DNA from: Streptomyces radiopugnans
GTDB taxonomy: Bacteria; Actinomycetota; Actinomycetes; Streptomycetales; Streptomycetaceae
Reading direction: 5' to 3'
DNA: 64,000 nucleotides
Assembly (NCBI RefSeq): GCF_900110735.1
Contig: NZ_FOET01000007.1
Location: 124,001-188,000 of the forward strand
The notes beneath the pieces were generated by a model, which saw nothing but the letters and a program-made list of their open reading frames with translations, made no database searches and had not been told where the DNA came from. Positions 9,439 through 16,867 of the stretch are shown here, piece by piece; position 1 is the stretch's first letter, and every line of letters begins with the position of its first letter. Position numbers and translations under genes: made by a program.

Positions 9439-10320
9439 ATGGCCACACCCCTGAGCGCCTCACGACTGGTCAAAGCGCTGCGGGACGAGGGCCTGGAGGT
9501 CCGCGAGTACCGCAACTGGCGCACGCACAACCGCAACGGAAAAGGGCCCTGGGGCCCGGTGAACGGCGTCATGATCCACCACACCGTCACCAGAGGCACC
9601 GACCACACCGTCGAGCTGTGCTACGAGGGGCACTCGACGCTGCCGGGCCCGCTGTGCCACGGCGTCATCGACAAGGAGGGCGTGGTGCACCTGGTCGGCA
9701 ACGGCCGCGCCAACCACGCCGGGCTGGGCGACGGCGACGTGCTCAGAGCCGTCATCGACGAACGCGCCCTGCCCGACGACAACGAAGCCGACACCGACGG
9801 CAACCGCCACTTCTACGGCTTCGAGTGCGTCAACCTCGGCGACGGCAGGGACCCGTGGCCCGAGGCGCAGAAACTGGCGATCGAGAAGGCCGCGGCCGCC
9901 GTCTGCCGGGCGCACGGCTGGACCGAGAAGTCCGTGATCGGCCACCGGGAGTGGCAGCCCGGCAAGGTGGATCCGCGCGGCTTCTCGATGGACACCATGC
10001 GGGGCCGCATCGCCAAGCGCCTGGGCAGGAAGGCGGACGGCCCCACCAAGCCGGCGCCCAAGCCGCCGGCGCGTTACGAGCCCTTCCCCGGAGCGGACTT
10101 CTTCCGGATCGGCCGCGAGAGCAGGATCGTCACGGCGATGGGCAAGCGGCTCGTGGCCGAGGGCTGCGGGCGCTACAAGGTGGGCCCCGGTCCCCGGTGG
10201 AGCGAGGCCGACCGGCAGTCCTACGCCGCCTGGCAGCGCAAGCTGGGCTTCACCGGCAAGGACGCCGACGGCATCCCCGGTCCCACCAGCTGGAAGAAGC
10301 TGCGCGTCCCCGACGTGTGA
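9439..10320 (+). CDS. N-acetylmuramoyl-L-alanine amidase with C-terminal wall-binding domain
   Basis: 293 residues. An Amidase_2/PGRP-like domain covers residues about 20-195. Candidate zinc ligands are His47 or His48 (VMIHHTVTRG), His169 (VIGHREWQPG) and Asp178 (KVDPRG). The family cleaves the lactyl-peptide bond of peptidoglycan. The C-terminal 80 residues (FFRIGRESRIVTAMGKRL, then YAAWQRKLGF and GIPGPTSWKKL) match the peptidoglycan-binding module seen in actinophage endolysins. There is no signal peptide, as expected for an endolysin or a particle-associated enzyme. GAGGAG at 9422-9427 is upstream of the ATG. Its position directly behind the tail genes suggests it helps the injection particle cross the cell wall or be released; that is inference. 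Confidence 0.85.
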   Translation: MATPLSASRLVKALRDEGLEVREYRNWRTHNRNGKGPWGPVNGVMIHHTVTRGTDHTVELCYEGHSTLPGPLCHGVIDKEGVVHLVGNGRANHAGLGDGDVLRAVIDERALPDDNEADTDGNRHFYGFECVNLGDGRDPWPEAQKLAIEKAAAAVCRAHGWTEKSVIGHREWQPGKVDPRGFSMDTMRGRIAKRLGRKADGPTKPAPKPPARYEPFPGADFFRIGRESRIVTAMGKRLVAEGCGRYKVGPGPRWSEADRQSYAAWQRKLGFTGKDADGIPGPTSWKKLRVPDV

Positions 10321-10376
10321 GGCGCGGTGACGCGCGGTACGCGTCCCCGCCGCCCTCCGTGCGCCCTCGTGCGCGG

Positions 10377-11270
10377 CTACACCTCCAGCCGGGCGATCTC
10401 CCCGATCTCCAGAGCCACGTACAGGGCCCCGTCGGGACCGAAGGCGAGGCCGTGCGGTTCCGAGGAGCCCACCGGCAGGTCGTACTCCTCGACGCGGCCG
10501 TCCCCGTCGACGGAACCGACCCGGCCCGCCCCCCACTCGGTGAACCAGCACAGGCCATCGGGCCCGGCGGTGATCGCGTGAGGGCGGCAGGCGGGGTCGG
10601 GCAGGGGGAACTCGTCGATGCGGCCGCCGGTGGTGATGCGGCCGATCCGCCCGGCGCCGATCTCGGTGAACCACAGCGCGCCGTCGGGGCCACGCGTGAT
10701 GCCGACCGGCGCGGCCTTCGGAGTGGGGAGCGGATGGACCACCACCTCCCCGTCGAGGCCGATCCGGCCGACCGCGTCCGCCTGGTTGAGGGTGAACCAC
10801 AGTGCCCCGTCGGGCCCGTCGGCGATGGCGGAGGGGAAGGCGCCGGCGGCCGGCAGGGAGAACTCCGTCATCCGGCCGTCGGTGGTGACGCGGCCGATCC
10901 GGCCGGTGCGCGTCTGGGTGAACCACAGCGCCCCGTCGGGACCGCACACGATGCCGAACGGGCCGCTGTCCGGGGTCGGGACGGGATACGAGGCCGTCCG
11001 CCCGGACACGGTGATCCGCCCGATCCGGTGATCCCGGAGACGGGTGAACCACAGCGCCCCGTCGGGGCCCGGGGCGATCACCGAGGGCCCGCAGGAAGCG
11101 GAGTCGAGTCGGTGGACGTCGAGCCGGCCGCCCGGCTCGAGCCGGGCGATCTCTCCGGAGTGGACCAGGGTGCACCACAGGGCTCTGTCGGGCCCGGCCG
11201 TCAGGGCGTAGGGACCCGCGCCGGACCCGGGCACGGGTATGCGGTCGATGGAGCGGGCGGGGCGTGGCAT
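10377..11270 (-). CDS. vgb: Virginiamycin B lyase (streptogramin B-inactivating), all active-site residues kept
   Basis: 297 residues forming a seven-bladed propeller with repeated GPDGALWFT and GRIGRIT blades. From memory of Staphylococcus Vgb, the catalytic or substrate residues are Tyr18, His228, Glu268 and His270. Here Tyr21 (GPYALTAGPD), His231 (CRPHAITAGPDG), Glu271 and His273 (SSEPHGLAF) sit at a constant offset of three. Vgb opens the ring of type B streptogramins by a Mg-dependent elimination. The start ATG follows GAGGAG. The gene is 63 bases downstream of the half ABC-F gene on the same strand, so both probably share one mRNA and one control system. Many actinobacterial NHL-repeat proteins are called Vgb on weak grounds; the kept residues make this call stronger than usual. 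Confidence 0.85.
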   Translation of the reverse strand: MPRPARSIDRIPVPGSGAGPYALTAGPDRALWCTLVHSGEIARLEPGGRLDVHRLDSASCGPSVIAPGPDGALWFTRLRDHRIGRITVSGRTASYPVPTPDSGPFGIVCGPDGALWFTQTRTGRIGRVTTDGRMTEFSLPAAGAFPSAIADGPDGALWFTLNQADAVGRIGLDGEVVVHPLPTPKAAPVGITRGPDGALWFTEIGAGRIGRITTGGRIDEFPLPDPACRPHAITAGPDGLCWFTEWGAGRVGSVDGDGRVEEYDLPVGSSEPHGLAFGPDGALYVALEIGEIARLEV

Positions 11271-11333
11271 GAGGCATCTCCTCGTGGGCGTGGCGCGGGC
11301 GGCCTGTGCGGCGGATCCGGTCCGCGCGGGGGT

Positions 11334-12053
11334 TCAGTCGACGGCGGCGGGCGTACGGACCGCCCGCAGTTCCAGATGCCGGCCCCGCCACCGCCGCCGC
11401 AGCAGGCGGTCGTGGCTGACGACGACGAGTGCGCCGCCGAAGCCCGCCAGAGCGGCCTCCAACTCCTCGACGAGGGCGGGGGATAGGTGGTTGGTCGGCT
11501 CGTCCAGCAGCAGCACCTCGGGCGCGGCGGTGAGGACCGCGGCCAGCCGCAGCCTGACCCGCTCGCCGCCGGAGAGGCCGCCCACCGGGCGGTCGCGGCG
11601 CAGCCGCCCCAGGCCCAGGCCGTGCAGGGCGCGCTCCAACCGGGCGTCGGCGTCGTAACCGCCGCGCAGCTCGTAGAGCGTCAGCAGGTCCCCGTACTCG
11701 GCCAGGCGCGACTCGTCGCCGCCGGCCATCTCGGCCTCCAGGCGGCGCAGCCGCTCCTCGAGCGCGCGCAGTTCGTGCAGGGCGCGGTCCAGGACGTTCT
11801 GGACGGTCAGGTGTGCCGGCAGCCGCTCGTCCTGGGCGAGGTGGCCGACGCCGCCCTCGGCATGGAGGGCGATCTCTCCCCGGTCGGGGCGTTCCCGGCC
11901 GGCCAGCAGGCGCAGCAGGGTGGTCTTGCCGGAGCCGTTCTCGCCGACGATCCCGGTGCGCTCACCGGCGGCGAGCGAGCACGTGACCGAGTCGAGGACG
12001 ATCCTCCCGCCGTAGGACTTGATGACGGCACGGACGGTGATCTGCGTGGGCAT
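11334..12053 (-). CDS. Half-size ABC-F-type ATPase
   Basis: 239 residues with one complete ATP-binding cassette: Walker A GENGSGKTT (37-45), ABC-F-style helical insert with ELRALEERLRRLEAEM (94-109), signature LSGGE (160-164), Walker B LLLDEPTNHLS (181-191) and H-loop His214. There is no transmembrane segment. Canonical ABC-F proteins carry two cassettes in 500-600 residues; this one stops 25 residues after the first, so it would have to dimerise or is a reduced form. ABC-F proteins act on the ribosome and several displace streptogramins, lincosamides or macrolides. ATG at 12053 is preceded by GGAG with 7 bases of spacing, and this GGAG lies inside a predicted stem. The vgb gene follows 63 bases downstream. 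An alternative in-frame ATG at 12071 lies within the stem and has no ribosome-binding site. Confidence 0.8.
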   Translation of the reverse strand: MPTQITVRAVIKSYGGRIVLDSVTCSLAAGERTGIVGENGSGKTTLLRLLAGRERPDRGEIALHAEGGVGHLAQDERLPAHLTVQNVLDRALHELRALEERLRRLEAEMAGGDESRLAEYGDLLTLYELRGGYDADARLERALHGLGLGRLRRDRPVGGLSGGERVRLRLAAVLTAAPEVLLLDEPTNHLSPALVEELEAALAGFGGALVVVSHDRLLRRRWRGRHLELRAVRTPAAVD

Positions 12054-12129
12054 GCGGGCACTCCGAAGCATTCGTGGACGGTGCGGCCGACAGGGGCCGC
12101 AGGGCCGGGTGAACGCTTCGGAAGAGCAT
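11962..12129 (-). CDS. Possible leader ORF upstream of and overlapping the ABC-F gene
   Basis: A 55-codon ORF begins MLFRSVHPALRPLSAAPSTN and ends LARRR, in a different frame from the ABC-F gene and overlapping its first 30 codons. Its ATG has a strong AAGGAG six bases upstream (12136-12141), better than that of the ABC-F gene itself. Codons 3-7 form the 5' arm of a stem whose 3' arm contains the ABC-F ribosome-binding site. This is the arrangement of leader peptides that control antibiotic-resistance genes by ribosome stalling. The second half of the ORF is just the alternate frame of the ABC-F gene and may have no peptide function. Not conserved as far as I can know; the ribosome-binding site and the structure are the support. 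Confidence 0.45.
   Translation of the reverse strand: MLFRSVHPALRPLSAAPSTNASECPHAHADHRPCRHQVLRREDRPRLGHVLARRR
12061..12123 (-). promoter_or_regulatory. Predicted attenuator hairpin hiding the ABC-F ribosome-binding site
   Basis: In the minus-strand RNA, UUCCGAAGCGUUC (12123-12111) can pair with GAAUGCUUCGGAG (12073-12061): 11 Watson-Crick pairs and two G-U pairs. The 3' arm contains GGAG (12064-12061), the ribosome-binding site for ATG 12053. The loop holds a second perfect 7-bp stem (12101-12095 with 12088-12082). The 5' arm lies in codons 3-7 of the leader ORF, so a ribosome held there would free the GGAG. Confidence 0.6.
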
Positions 12130-12140
12130 CGGCGACTCCT

Positions 12141-12162
12141 TAACGCGACAACAGTTGCGTTA
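12141..12162. promoter_or_regulatory. Palindromic operator between ABC-F/vgb and TetR genes
   Basis: Two 9-base arms, TAACGCGAC and GTTGCGTTA, match at 8 of 9 positions around AACA. The site lies in the divergent gap, directly upstream of the leader-ORF ribosome-binding site on one side. On the other side it touches a possible -10 (TATCAT, 12161-12166) whose expected start point is the TetR ATG. Size and position fit a TetR-family operator that controls both directions. Confidence 0.65.
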
Positions 12163-12172
12163 TCATGGTGCC

Positions 12173-12829
12173 ATGGCACCGTCCGAGGAGGTAATCGGGA
12201 TCTCCGGCTCGAACTCCACCGCGCCCGCTCCGGCCCGCCGTCCGGGAGGCCGCAGCGCCCGCGTTCGGGAACGGGTCCTCGACGCCGTCCGCGTCCAGCT
12301 GGTGGAGCACGGCTACGACGAACTCACCGTCGACGCCGTGGCCGCCCGCGCGGGCGTGCACCGCACCACGGTCTACCGGCGGTGGCGGGACGTGGGAGGC
12401 CTGCTCGCCGACGTCCTCGACGCGGCGGGGGACGACGGGTGGCGGCCGCGGGACACCGGCGACCTGGCGGGCGATCTGACGGCGCTGAACCAGGAGGTGT
12501 ACGCCGCCCTGACCGAACGGCCGTCCGTCACCGCCGCCCTGATCGCCGCGTCGTTCCGCTCCGCGGAGGCTGCCGACGCCCTGCGGCGCTTCTGGGACGA
12601 CCGGTACGCGCGCTGCGAGGCGGTCGTCCAACGCGCGGTACGGCGCGGGGAGACGCCGGCGGGCACCGACGCCCGGGCCCTGCTCGTCGCCGCCACCGCG
12701 CCGCTCTACCACGAGCTGGTCCTCCTGCGCACCCCGCCCGACCCCCGGCTGCCCGGCCGGGCGGCCCGCGCCGCCGCCGGCGCCGCGTCCGCCGGCGCTT
12801 TCACCGAACCGCCGGCGGGCGGCGCCTGA
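12173..12829 (+). CDS. TetR-family regulator divergent from the ABC-F/vgb unit
   Basis: 218 residues. The N-terminal helix-turn-helix runs from about residue 25 to 75 (RVRERVLDAVRVQLVEHGYDELTVDAVAARAGVHRTTVYRRW). The C-terminal part resembles the TetR_C ligand domain of actinobacterial regulators. I chose ATG 12173 over the in-frame TTG at 12155. No ribosome-binding site precedes the ATG, and a TATCAT -10 element ends six bases upstream, so the mRNA may be leaderless. It is divergent from the ABC-F/vgb unit across a 22-bp palindrome, so it most likely represses that unit and itself. The ligand is unknown; a streptogramin-like molecule is only a guess from the neighbours. Confidence 0.85.
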   Translation: MAPSEEVIGISGSNSTAPAPARRPGGRSARVRERVLDAVRVQLVEHGYDELTVDAVAARAGVHRTTVYRRWRDVGGLLADVLDAAGDDGWRPRDTGDLAGDLTALNQEVYAALTERPSVTAALIAASFRSAEAADALRRFWDDRYARCEAVVQRAVRRGETPAGTDARALLVAATAPLYHELVLLRTPPDPRLPGRAARAAAGAASAGAFTEPPAGGA

Positions 12830-12862
12830 CGACGGGCCGGCCCGGACGGCCCCGGGCGTCCG

Positions 12863-13684
12863 TCAGGGCTTGCGGGCCACGCCGCAGTAGAAGGCCACCT
12901 CGTCGGGGAGCTCACCCGCCGGCGAGGGCTCCGGCCGCCACCGCGAGCACGACACCACGCCCGGCTCCAGCAGCTCCAGCCCGTCGAAGAACCGCGAGAC
13001 CTCCTCGGGCGTGCGCTGGTGGAGCTTCGGCGTGCCGACGCTGTTCCAGTACTCGACCGCCGCGTCCACGTCGTCCAGCCCGGGCGCGGTGATGGTGTGC
13101 GACAGCACCAGGTAACTGCCGGAGGGGACCGCGTCCACGAGCCGCTTCACGATCGCGCGGGCCCGGTCGGTGTCCTCGACGAACATCACGATGCCCAGCA
13201 GCATGACGGCGACCGGCTCGGTGAAGTCCAGGGTCCTGGCCGCCTCCCGCAGGATGGCGTCGGGGTCGTGCAGATCGGCGTCGAGGTAGTCGGTGACGCC
13301 CTCGGGGGTGGAGGTCAGCAGGGCCCTGGCGTGCGCCAGCACGATGGGGTCGTTGTCGGTGTAGACGATCCGGGCGTCCGGCGCGATGCGCTGGGCGACC
13401 TCGTGGGTGTTCTCGCTGGTCGGCAGACCGGTGCCGATGTCCAGGAACTGCCGGACGCCCGCCTCGCCGGCCAGATGGGTCACCGCGCGGCCCAGGAACG
13501 CCCGGTCGGCCCGGGCGTAGTCCAGGATGCCGGGGTGGATCCTGCGGACCTGGTCGCCGGCGGCCTTGTCCACCTCGTAGTAGTTCTTGCCGCCCAGCCA
13601 GTAGTCCCACATCCGGGCCGAGTGCGGGACGGTGGTGTCGATCCGGGCCGACACCTGCTCGGACGTGGTCGTTCCATCTGCCAT
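12863..13684 (-). CDS. SAM-dependent methyltransferase, DUF574/Methyltransf_19 type
   Basis: 273 residues. The N-terminal signature HSARMWDYWLGGKNYYEVDK and the SAM-binding loop FLDIGTGLPTSENTHEVA (80-97) are typical of a family that is expanded in Streptomyces (PF04672). The acidic end of strand 2 is YTDNDPIVLAHARALL. Substrates are mostly unknown. ATG at 13684 follows AGGAGGGG. The gene converges on the TetR gene with a 33-base gap; a CCTGACG/CGTCAGG inverted repeat spans both stops. It probably stands alone. Confidence 0.88.
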   Translation of the reverse strand: MADGTTTSEQVSARIDTTVPHSARMWDYWLGGKNYYEVDKAAGDQVRRIHPGILDYARADRAFLGRAVTHLAGEAGVRQFLDIGTGLPTSENTHEVAQRIAPDARIVYTDNDPIVLAHARALLTSTPEGVTDYLDADLHDPDAILREAARTLDFTEPVAVMLLGIVMFVEDTDRARAIVKRLVDAVPSGSYLVLSHTITAPGLDDVDAAVEYWNSVGTPKLHQRTPEEVSRFFDGLELLEPGVVSCSRWRPEPSPAGELPDEVAFYCGVARKP

Positions 13685-13739
13685 GGGAGCCCCCTCCTGA
13701 GGTCCTGCGCGATTGCTCCCGTCAAACTACGCGCTCCAA

Positions 13740-13788
13740 CCCGCCCTGGCAGCAGGTATGTTGATCAGAGTTGACCAGGCAGGGCGGG
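13740..13788. promoter_or_regulatory. Inverted repeat flanking the upstream region of the methyltransferase gene
   Basis: Nine-base arms CCCGCCCTG (13740-13748) and CAGGGCGGG (13780-13788) enclose 31 bases that include the direct repeat GTTGATCA/GTTGACCA with a 10-base period. It sits 56 bases upstream of the methyltransferase start and 26 bases after the end of the deaminase gene. It could be an operator or part of the deaminase terminator (GGGCGG GAGG CCGCCC follows). Confidence 0.35.
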
Positions 13789-13813
13789 AGGCCGCCCCGA
13801 GGAGGCCGGGGGA

Positions 13814-14800
13814 TCAGTCCTCGGCGGTCAGCCCGGCCTCCGCCGCGGCCAGCGCCGGTGCGTGACCGAAGAGCCCGGGCAGGCCGCCGGAGTGCAGCAG
13901 GACCGTGCGGCGCCCGGGGCGGACCGTACCGTCCGCGACGGCCGCCGCCAGACCGGCCAGGGCCCGGCCGGTGTAGACGGGGTCGAGCACGAGCCCCTCG
14001 GTGCGTGCGGCGAGGACGAGCGCGGACCGGGCCGGTTCCGTCAGCGTGCCGTAGCCGTCCCCCACCTGGTCCGTGCGCAGCCGCAGCGACTCCGGCGGGC
14101 AGTACGCGCCGGTCAGGCCGGACGCCAGGCGGGAGACGGTGACGGCGGGGGCGGACACGGCGCCGACGTGGACGCCCAGGACCCGGTGCGCGCCCAGCTC
14201 GCCGACGAGTCCCGCCATGGTCCCCCCGGAGCCGACGGCGGTGACGACCGTGTCCAGGCCCGGGGCCTGGGCGAGGAGTTCGCGCCCGCACTCGGCGTAG
14301 CCCCGGGCGCCGAGCGCGCTGGAGCCCCCGAAGGGGAGGAGCGCCGGAACGGCGCCCTGCCGGCTCAGCTTCTCGGCGATCTCGTGTGCGACGGAGTCGA
14401 GCGAGGCGGCGTCGGTGTCGCCTGCCCACACCACCCGGGCGCCGAGGAGCCCGTCGAGCGCGAGGTTGCCGGACGAGGAGGCCCCCGGGCGGCCGGCGAG
14501 CACCAGCACGGCCCCCAGGCCGAGCCGGGCGGCCGCGGCCGCCGTCAGCCGCGCGTGGTTGCTCTGGGGCGCGCCGGTGGTGACCAGGACGGTGGCGCCG
14601 CCGGCCAGCGCCGCCCCGCACAGCCACTCCAGCTTGCGCACCTTGTTGCCGCCGCCGCCGAGACCGGTGAGGTCGTCCCGCTTGATCCACAGGTCCTCCG
14701 CCTCCAGCCCGAGGGCGAGGGCCAGGCGCGGCGCGGGTTCGAGCGGTGTGGGCCAGGTGCCGAGGACCGCCCGCCGCGGAGCGCCGTCCGATGCTGTCAT
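13814..14800 (-). CDS. ACC deaminase / D-cysteine desulfhydrase family PLP enzyme
   Basis: 328 residues from ATG 14800 (MTASDGAPRRAVLGTWPTPL). The PLP lysine is Lys53 in GGGGNKVRKLEWL, followed by the substrate loop APQSNHARL (Ser80, Asn81, His82) and a glycine-rich phosphate loop VTAVGSGGTMAGL. The family either deaminates 1-aminocyclopropane-1-carboxylate or removes H2S from D-cysteine; D-cysteine desulfhydrase is the commoner activity in actinobacteria. The sequence alone does not separate the two. It is transcribed alone on the minus strand, divergent from the aldo/keto reductase gene across 251 bases. Confidence 0.85.
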   Translation of the reverse strand: MTASDGAPRRAVLGTWPTPLEPAPRLALALGLEAEDLWIKRDDLTGLGGGGNKVRKLEWLCGAALAGGATVLVTTGAPQSNHARLTAAAAARLGLGAVLVLAGRPGASSSGNLALDGLLGARVVWAGDTDAASLDSVAHEIAEKLSRQGAVPALLPFGGSSALGARGYAECGRELLAQAPGLDTVVTAVGSGGTMAGLVGELGAHRVLGVHVGAVSAPAVTVSRLASGLTGAYCPPESLRLRTDQVGDGYGTLTEPARSALVLAARTEGLVLDPVYTGRALAGLAAAVADGTVRPGRRTVLLHSGGLPGLFGHAPALAAAEAGLTAED

Positions 14801-15051
14801 CTGCGTGGTCACCCCGGTGTGCCGTCCGTGAGCGGAGCTTCGGTGGAGGACATGGTGGCACACGGCGGCGGCGCGCCGGGGGGTCCGGGCCGCCGCCGGG
14901 GCACCGGCGTATCGCGGCGTGTCGCGCGGGATCCGCCGCCGGGCGGTTGACCGCGGGGAGTCGCGGGGACGGTTTCCTCCCGTACGGGGCCCCCTCCCGT
15001 ACCCGGAAGCCGCGGCATCGGCGGCGTGACGCAGGAGGAGGGAACGGCGGG

Positions 15052-16035
15052 ATGAGAACGAACCGGCTGGGGCGCAGCACGGTGGAGGTCACGGAACTGG
15101 GCTTCGGCGGCGGACCGCTCGGAGGACTCTTCGAACCGCTGGACGACGACACCGCGGCCGGGGCGCTCGCGGCGGCCTGGGAAGGCGGGATCCGCTACTT
15201 CGACACCGCCCCGCACTACGGGATCGGGCACTCCGAGCGCCGCATCGGCGACTTCCTGCGGGACAGGCCGCGGGAGGAGTACACACTGTCGACCAAGGTG
15301 GGCAGGGTCCTGGTCCCACAGGACCCGCAGGGCCGCACGGACGAGAGCTTCCAGGTGCCCGCCACGCACCGGCGCGTACGGGACTTCTCCCGCGACGGGG
15401 TGCTGCGCAGCGTCGAGGACTCCCTCGCCCGCATGGGCGCCGACCGTGTCGACGTGCTCTTCCTCCACGACGCGGAGAAGTGCTTCGAGGACGCGCTGCG
15501 CCACGGATACCCGGCGCTCGCCGAGCTGCGCTCCCAGGGCGTGGTGGGCGCCATCGGCGCGGGGATGCACCACACCGGCATGCTGACCAGGCTCGTGCGG
15601 GAGACCGACGTCGACGTGGTCATGCTCGCCGGCCGCTACACCCTGCTGGACCACAGCGCCCTGGACGACCTGCTGCCCGCGTGCGCCGGACGCGGCGTCT
15701 CCGTGCTCGCGGCCGCGGTGTTCAACTCCGGCATCCTCGCCGAGCCGCGTCCGGCCGACGGGGCGCGTTACGAGTACGCGCCGGCCCCGCCGGACGTGCT
15801 GCGGCGGGTGCACCGCATCGCCGACGTCTGCGAGGCGCACGGCGTGACGCTTCCGCAGGCCGCGATGGCGTTCCCGCTGCGCCACCCCGTCGTCGCGGGC
15901 GTCGTGCTCGGCATGCGCTCGGCCGGGGAGGTGCGGCGCGACACCGAGGCGTTCGGGGCGGGCGTCCCCGAGGGTCTGTGGACCGACCTGCGCGAACAGG
16001 GTCTGATCGACGAGCGCGCGCAGGCGCCCGGCTGA
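15052..16035 (+). CDS. Aldo/keto reductase, aldose 1-dehydrogenase-like
   Basis: 327 residues, a TIM-barrel NAD(P)-dependent oxidoreductase. The catalytic tetrad is complete: Asp51 and Tyr56 (YFDTAPHYG), Lys82 (STKVGR) and His139 (VLFLHDAE). The architecture (RLGRSTVEVTELGFGGGPLGGLFEP start, long PATHRRVRDFSRDGVLRSVEDSL segment) is that of the D-threo-aldose 1-dehydrogenase and L-fucose dehydrogenase branch, which oxidises sugars, although pyridoxal dehydrogenases also look alike. AGGAGGAGGG precedes the ATG. It is followed by a GC-rich hairpin terminator. Confidence 0.85.
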   Translation: MRTNRLGRSTVEVTELGFGGGPLGGLFEPLDDDTAAGALAAAWEGGIRYFDTAPHYGIGHSERRIGDFLRDRPREEYTLSTKVGRVLVPQDPQGRTDESFQVPATHRRVRDFSRDGVLRSVEDSLARMGADRVDVLFLHDAEKCFEDALRHGYPALAELRSQGVVGAIGAGMHHTGMLTRLVRETDVDVVMLAGRYTLLDHSALDDLLPACAGRGVSVLAAAVFNSGILAEPRPADGARYEYAPAPPDVLRRVHRIADVCEAHGVTLPQAAMAFPLRHPVVAGVVLGMRSAGEVRRDTEAFGAGVPEGLWTDLREQGLIDERAQAPG

Positions 16036-16054
16036 GAAACCGCCCGGCCCGGCA

Positions 16055-16082
16055 CCCCGCGGCCCCGGCGCCGGGCGCGGGG
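16055..16082 (+). terminator. Hairpin after the aldo/keto reductase gene
   Basis: Arms CCCCGCG and CGCGGGG enclose a second CCCGGC/GCCGGG stem. It lies 20 bases after the stop with no T-tract, as usual for Streptomyces terminators. Confidence 0.5.
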
Positions 16083-16174
16083 CGCCGCACGGGTGCGGGG
16101 CCACCCGGACGGGCATCCTGGACCTCACGGGGTGATCCGGCCGGGAGCGCCCCTTCTCCCCGGAAGGGGTGCCC

Positions 16175-16831
16175 ATGGTGAGGCCCATGGTGAGGAACGC
16201 CCAGCGGTTCCACGGGTGGATCGCCGGTGTGGGGACGTCCTCGGGGACGCGGATCGTCCTGGGGCACTGGCCCCGGTCGCCGTTCGGTCCGTTCAGCGAC
16301 GTGATGCTGGAACGGGCCGACGGACAGCGGCTGCTGCTGGCCCCGGCCGGGCGGATCGCGGACTTCGTCGCCGCGGTCTACCGCTTCGACCGGGTGCTGG
16401 CCGTCCCGGTGGAGGTGGACGCGGCCCGGCGGCACTGGCAGGTCGCGGCCGGACTGCTGCGGATGCGCTTCACCACCGGCCGCCGGGGCGGACTCGGGCT
16501 GCTGCTGCGGTGCGTACCCGCCCCGCTCGCCGCCCGGCCCGCCTGGGTCGCGCTCACCGACATCCCCGCCCGGCTGATGCCCGGGGTGCGGACCAGGGGC
16601 AGCGCGGGCGGAGGGTACCGGGAGTGGTACGGAGTGCGGGACCTGCGCCGGATCACCGCGGTCGAGGCCTCGTGGGAGAGCCGGGACCTGGGTCCGCTCG
16701 CACCGGTCGACCCGCCGGTGCGGTTCGGGTTCGGCTCCGCGCCCCGTACGCCCGCCCTGGTACGGGTGGTCACCACCGTCGCGGGGCCGCGGGCGCCCTC
16801 TCCCCCCGCCTCCGGCCGCAGAGGTCTGTAG
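16175..16831 (+). CDS. Conserved hypothetical protein
   Basis: 218 residues from ATG 16175; the in-frame GTG at 16169 is too close to the GGAAGGGG ribosome-binding site at 16162-16169. I do not recognise a family. The N-terminal 110 residues (RFHGWIAGVGTSSGTRIVLGHW, PFGPFSDVMLERADGQRLLLAP, ADFVAAVYRF) look like a beta-rich domain. The middle is Arg/Gly-rich (RFTTGRRGGLGLLLRCVPAP) and the C-terminus is disordered. No signal peptide or transmembrane helix is evident. It ends 36 bases upstream of the ABC exporter gene, in the same direction, so it may share its transcript or carry that operon's promoter in its tail. Confidence 0.65.
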   Translation: MVRPMVRNAQRFHGWIAGVGTSSGTRIVLGHWPRSPFGPFSDVMLERADGQRLLLAPAGRIADFVAAVYRFDRVLAVPVEVDAARRHWQVAAGLLRMRFTTGRRGGLGLLLRCVPAPLAARPAWVALTDIPARLMPGVRTRGSAGGGYREWYGVRDLRRITAVEASWESRDLGPLAPVDPPVRFGFGSAPRTPALVRVVTTVAGPRAPSPPASGRRGL

Positions 16832-16867
16832 CGTGGGAGACGTCCTTTCGGACCTCGGAGGTGCGGC

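Noticed and set aside
12827..12867. CCTGACG/CGTCAGG repeat across two convergent stops
   Set aside because: Possible terminator, but the 7-bp arms are far apart with a GC-rich interior and cannot be told from chance.
14947..14975. TTGACC with a weak -10 upstream of the aldo/keto reductase gene
   Set aside because: The best -10 match (CGGTTT) is poor, so no promoter is called.
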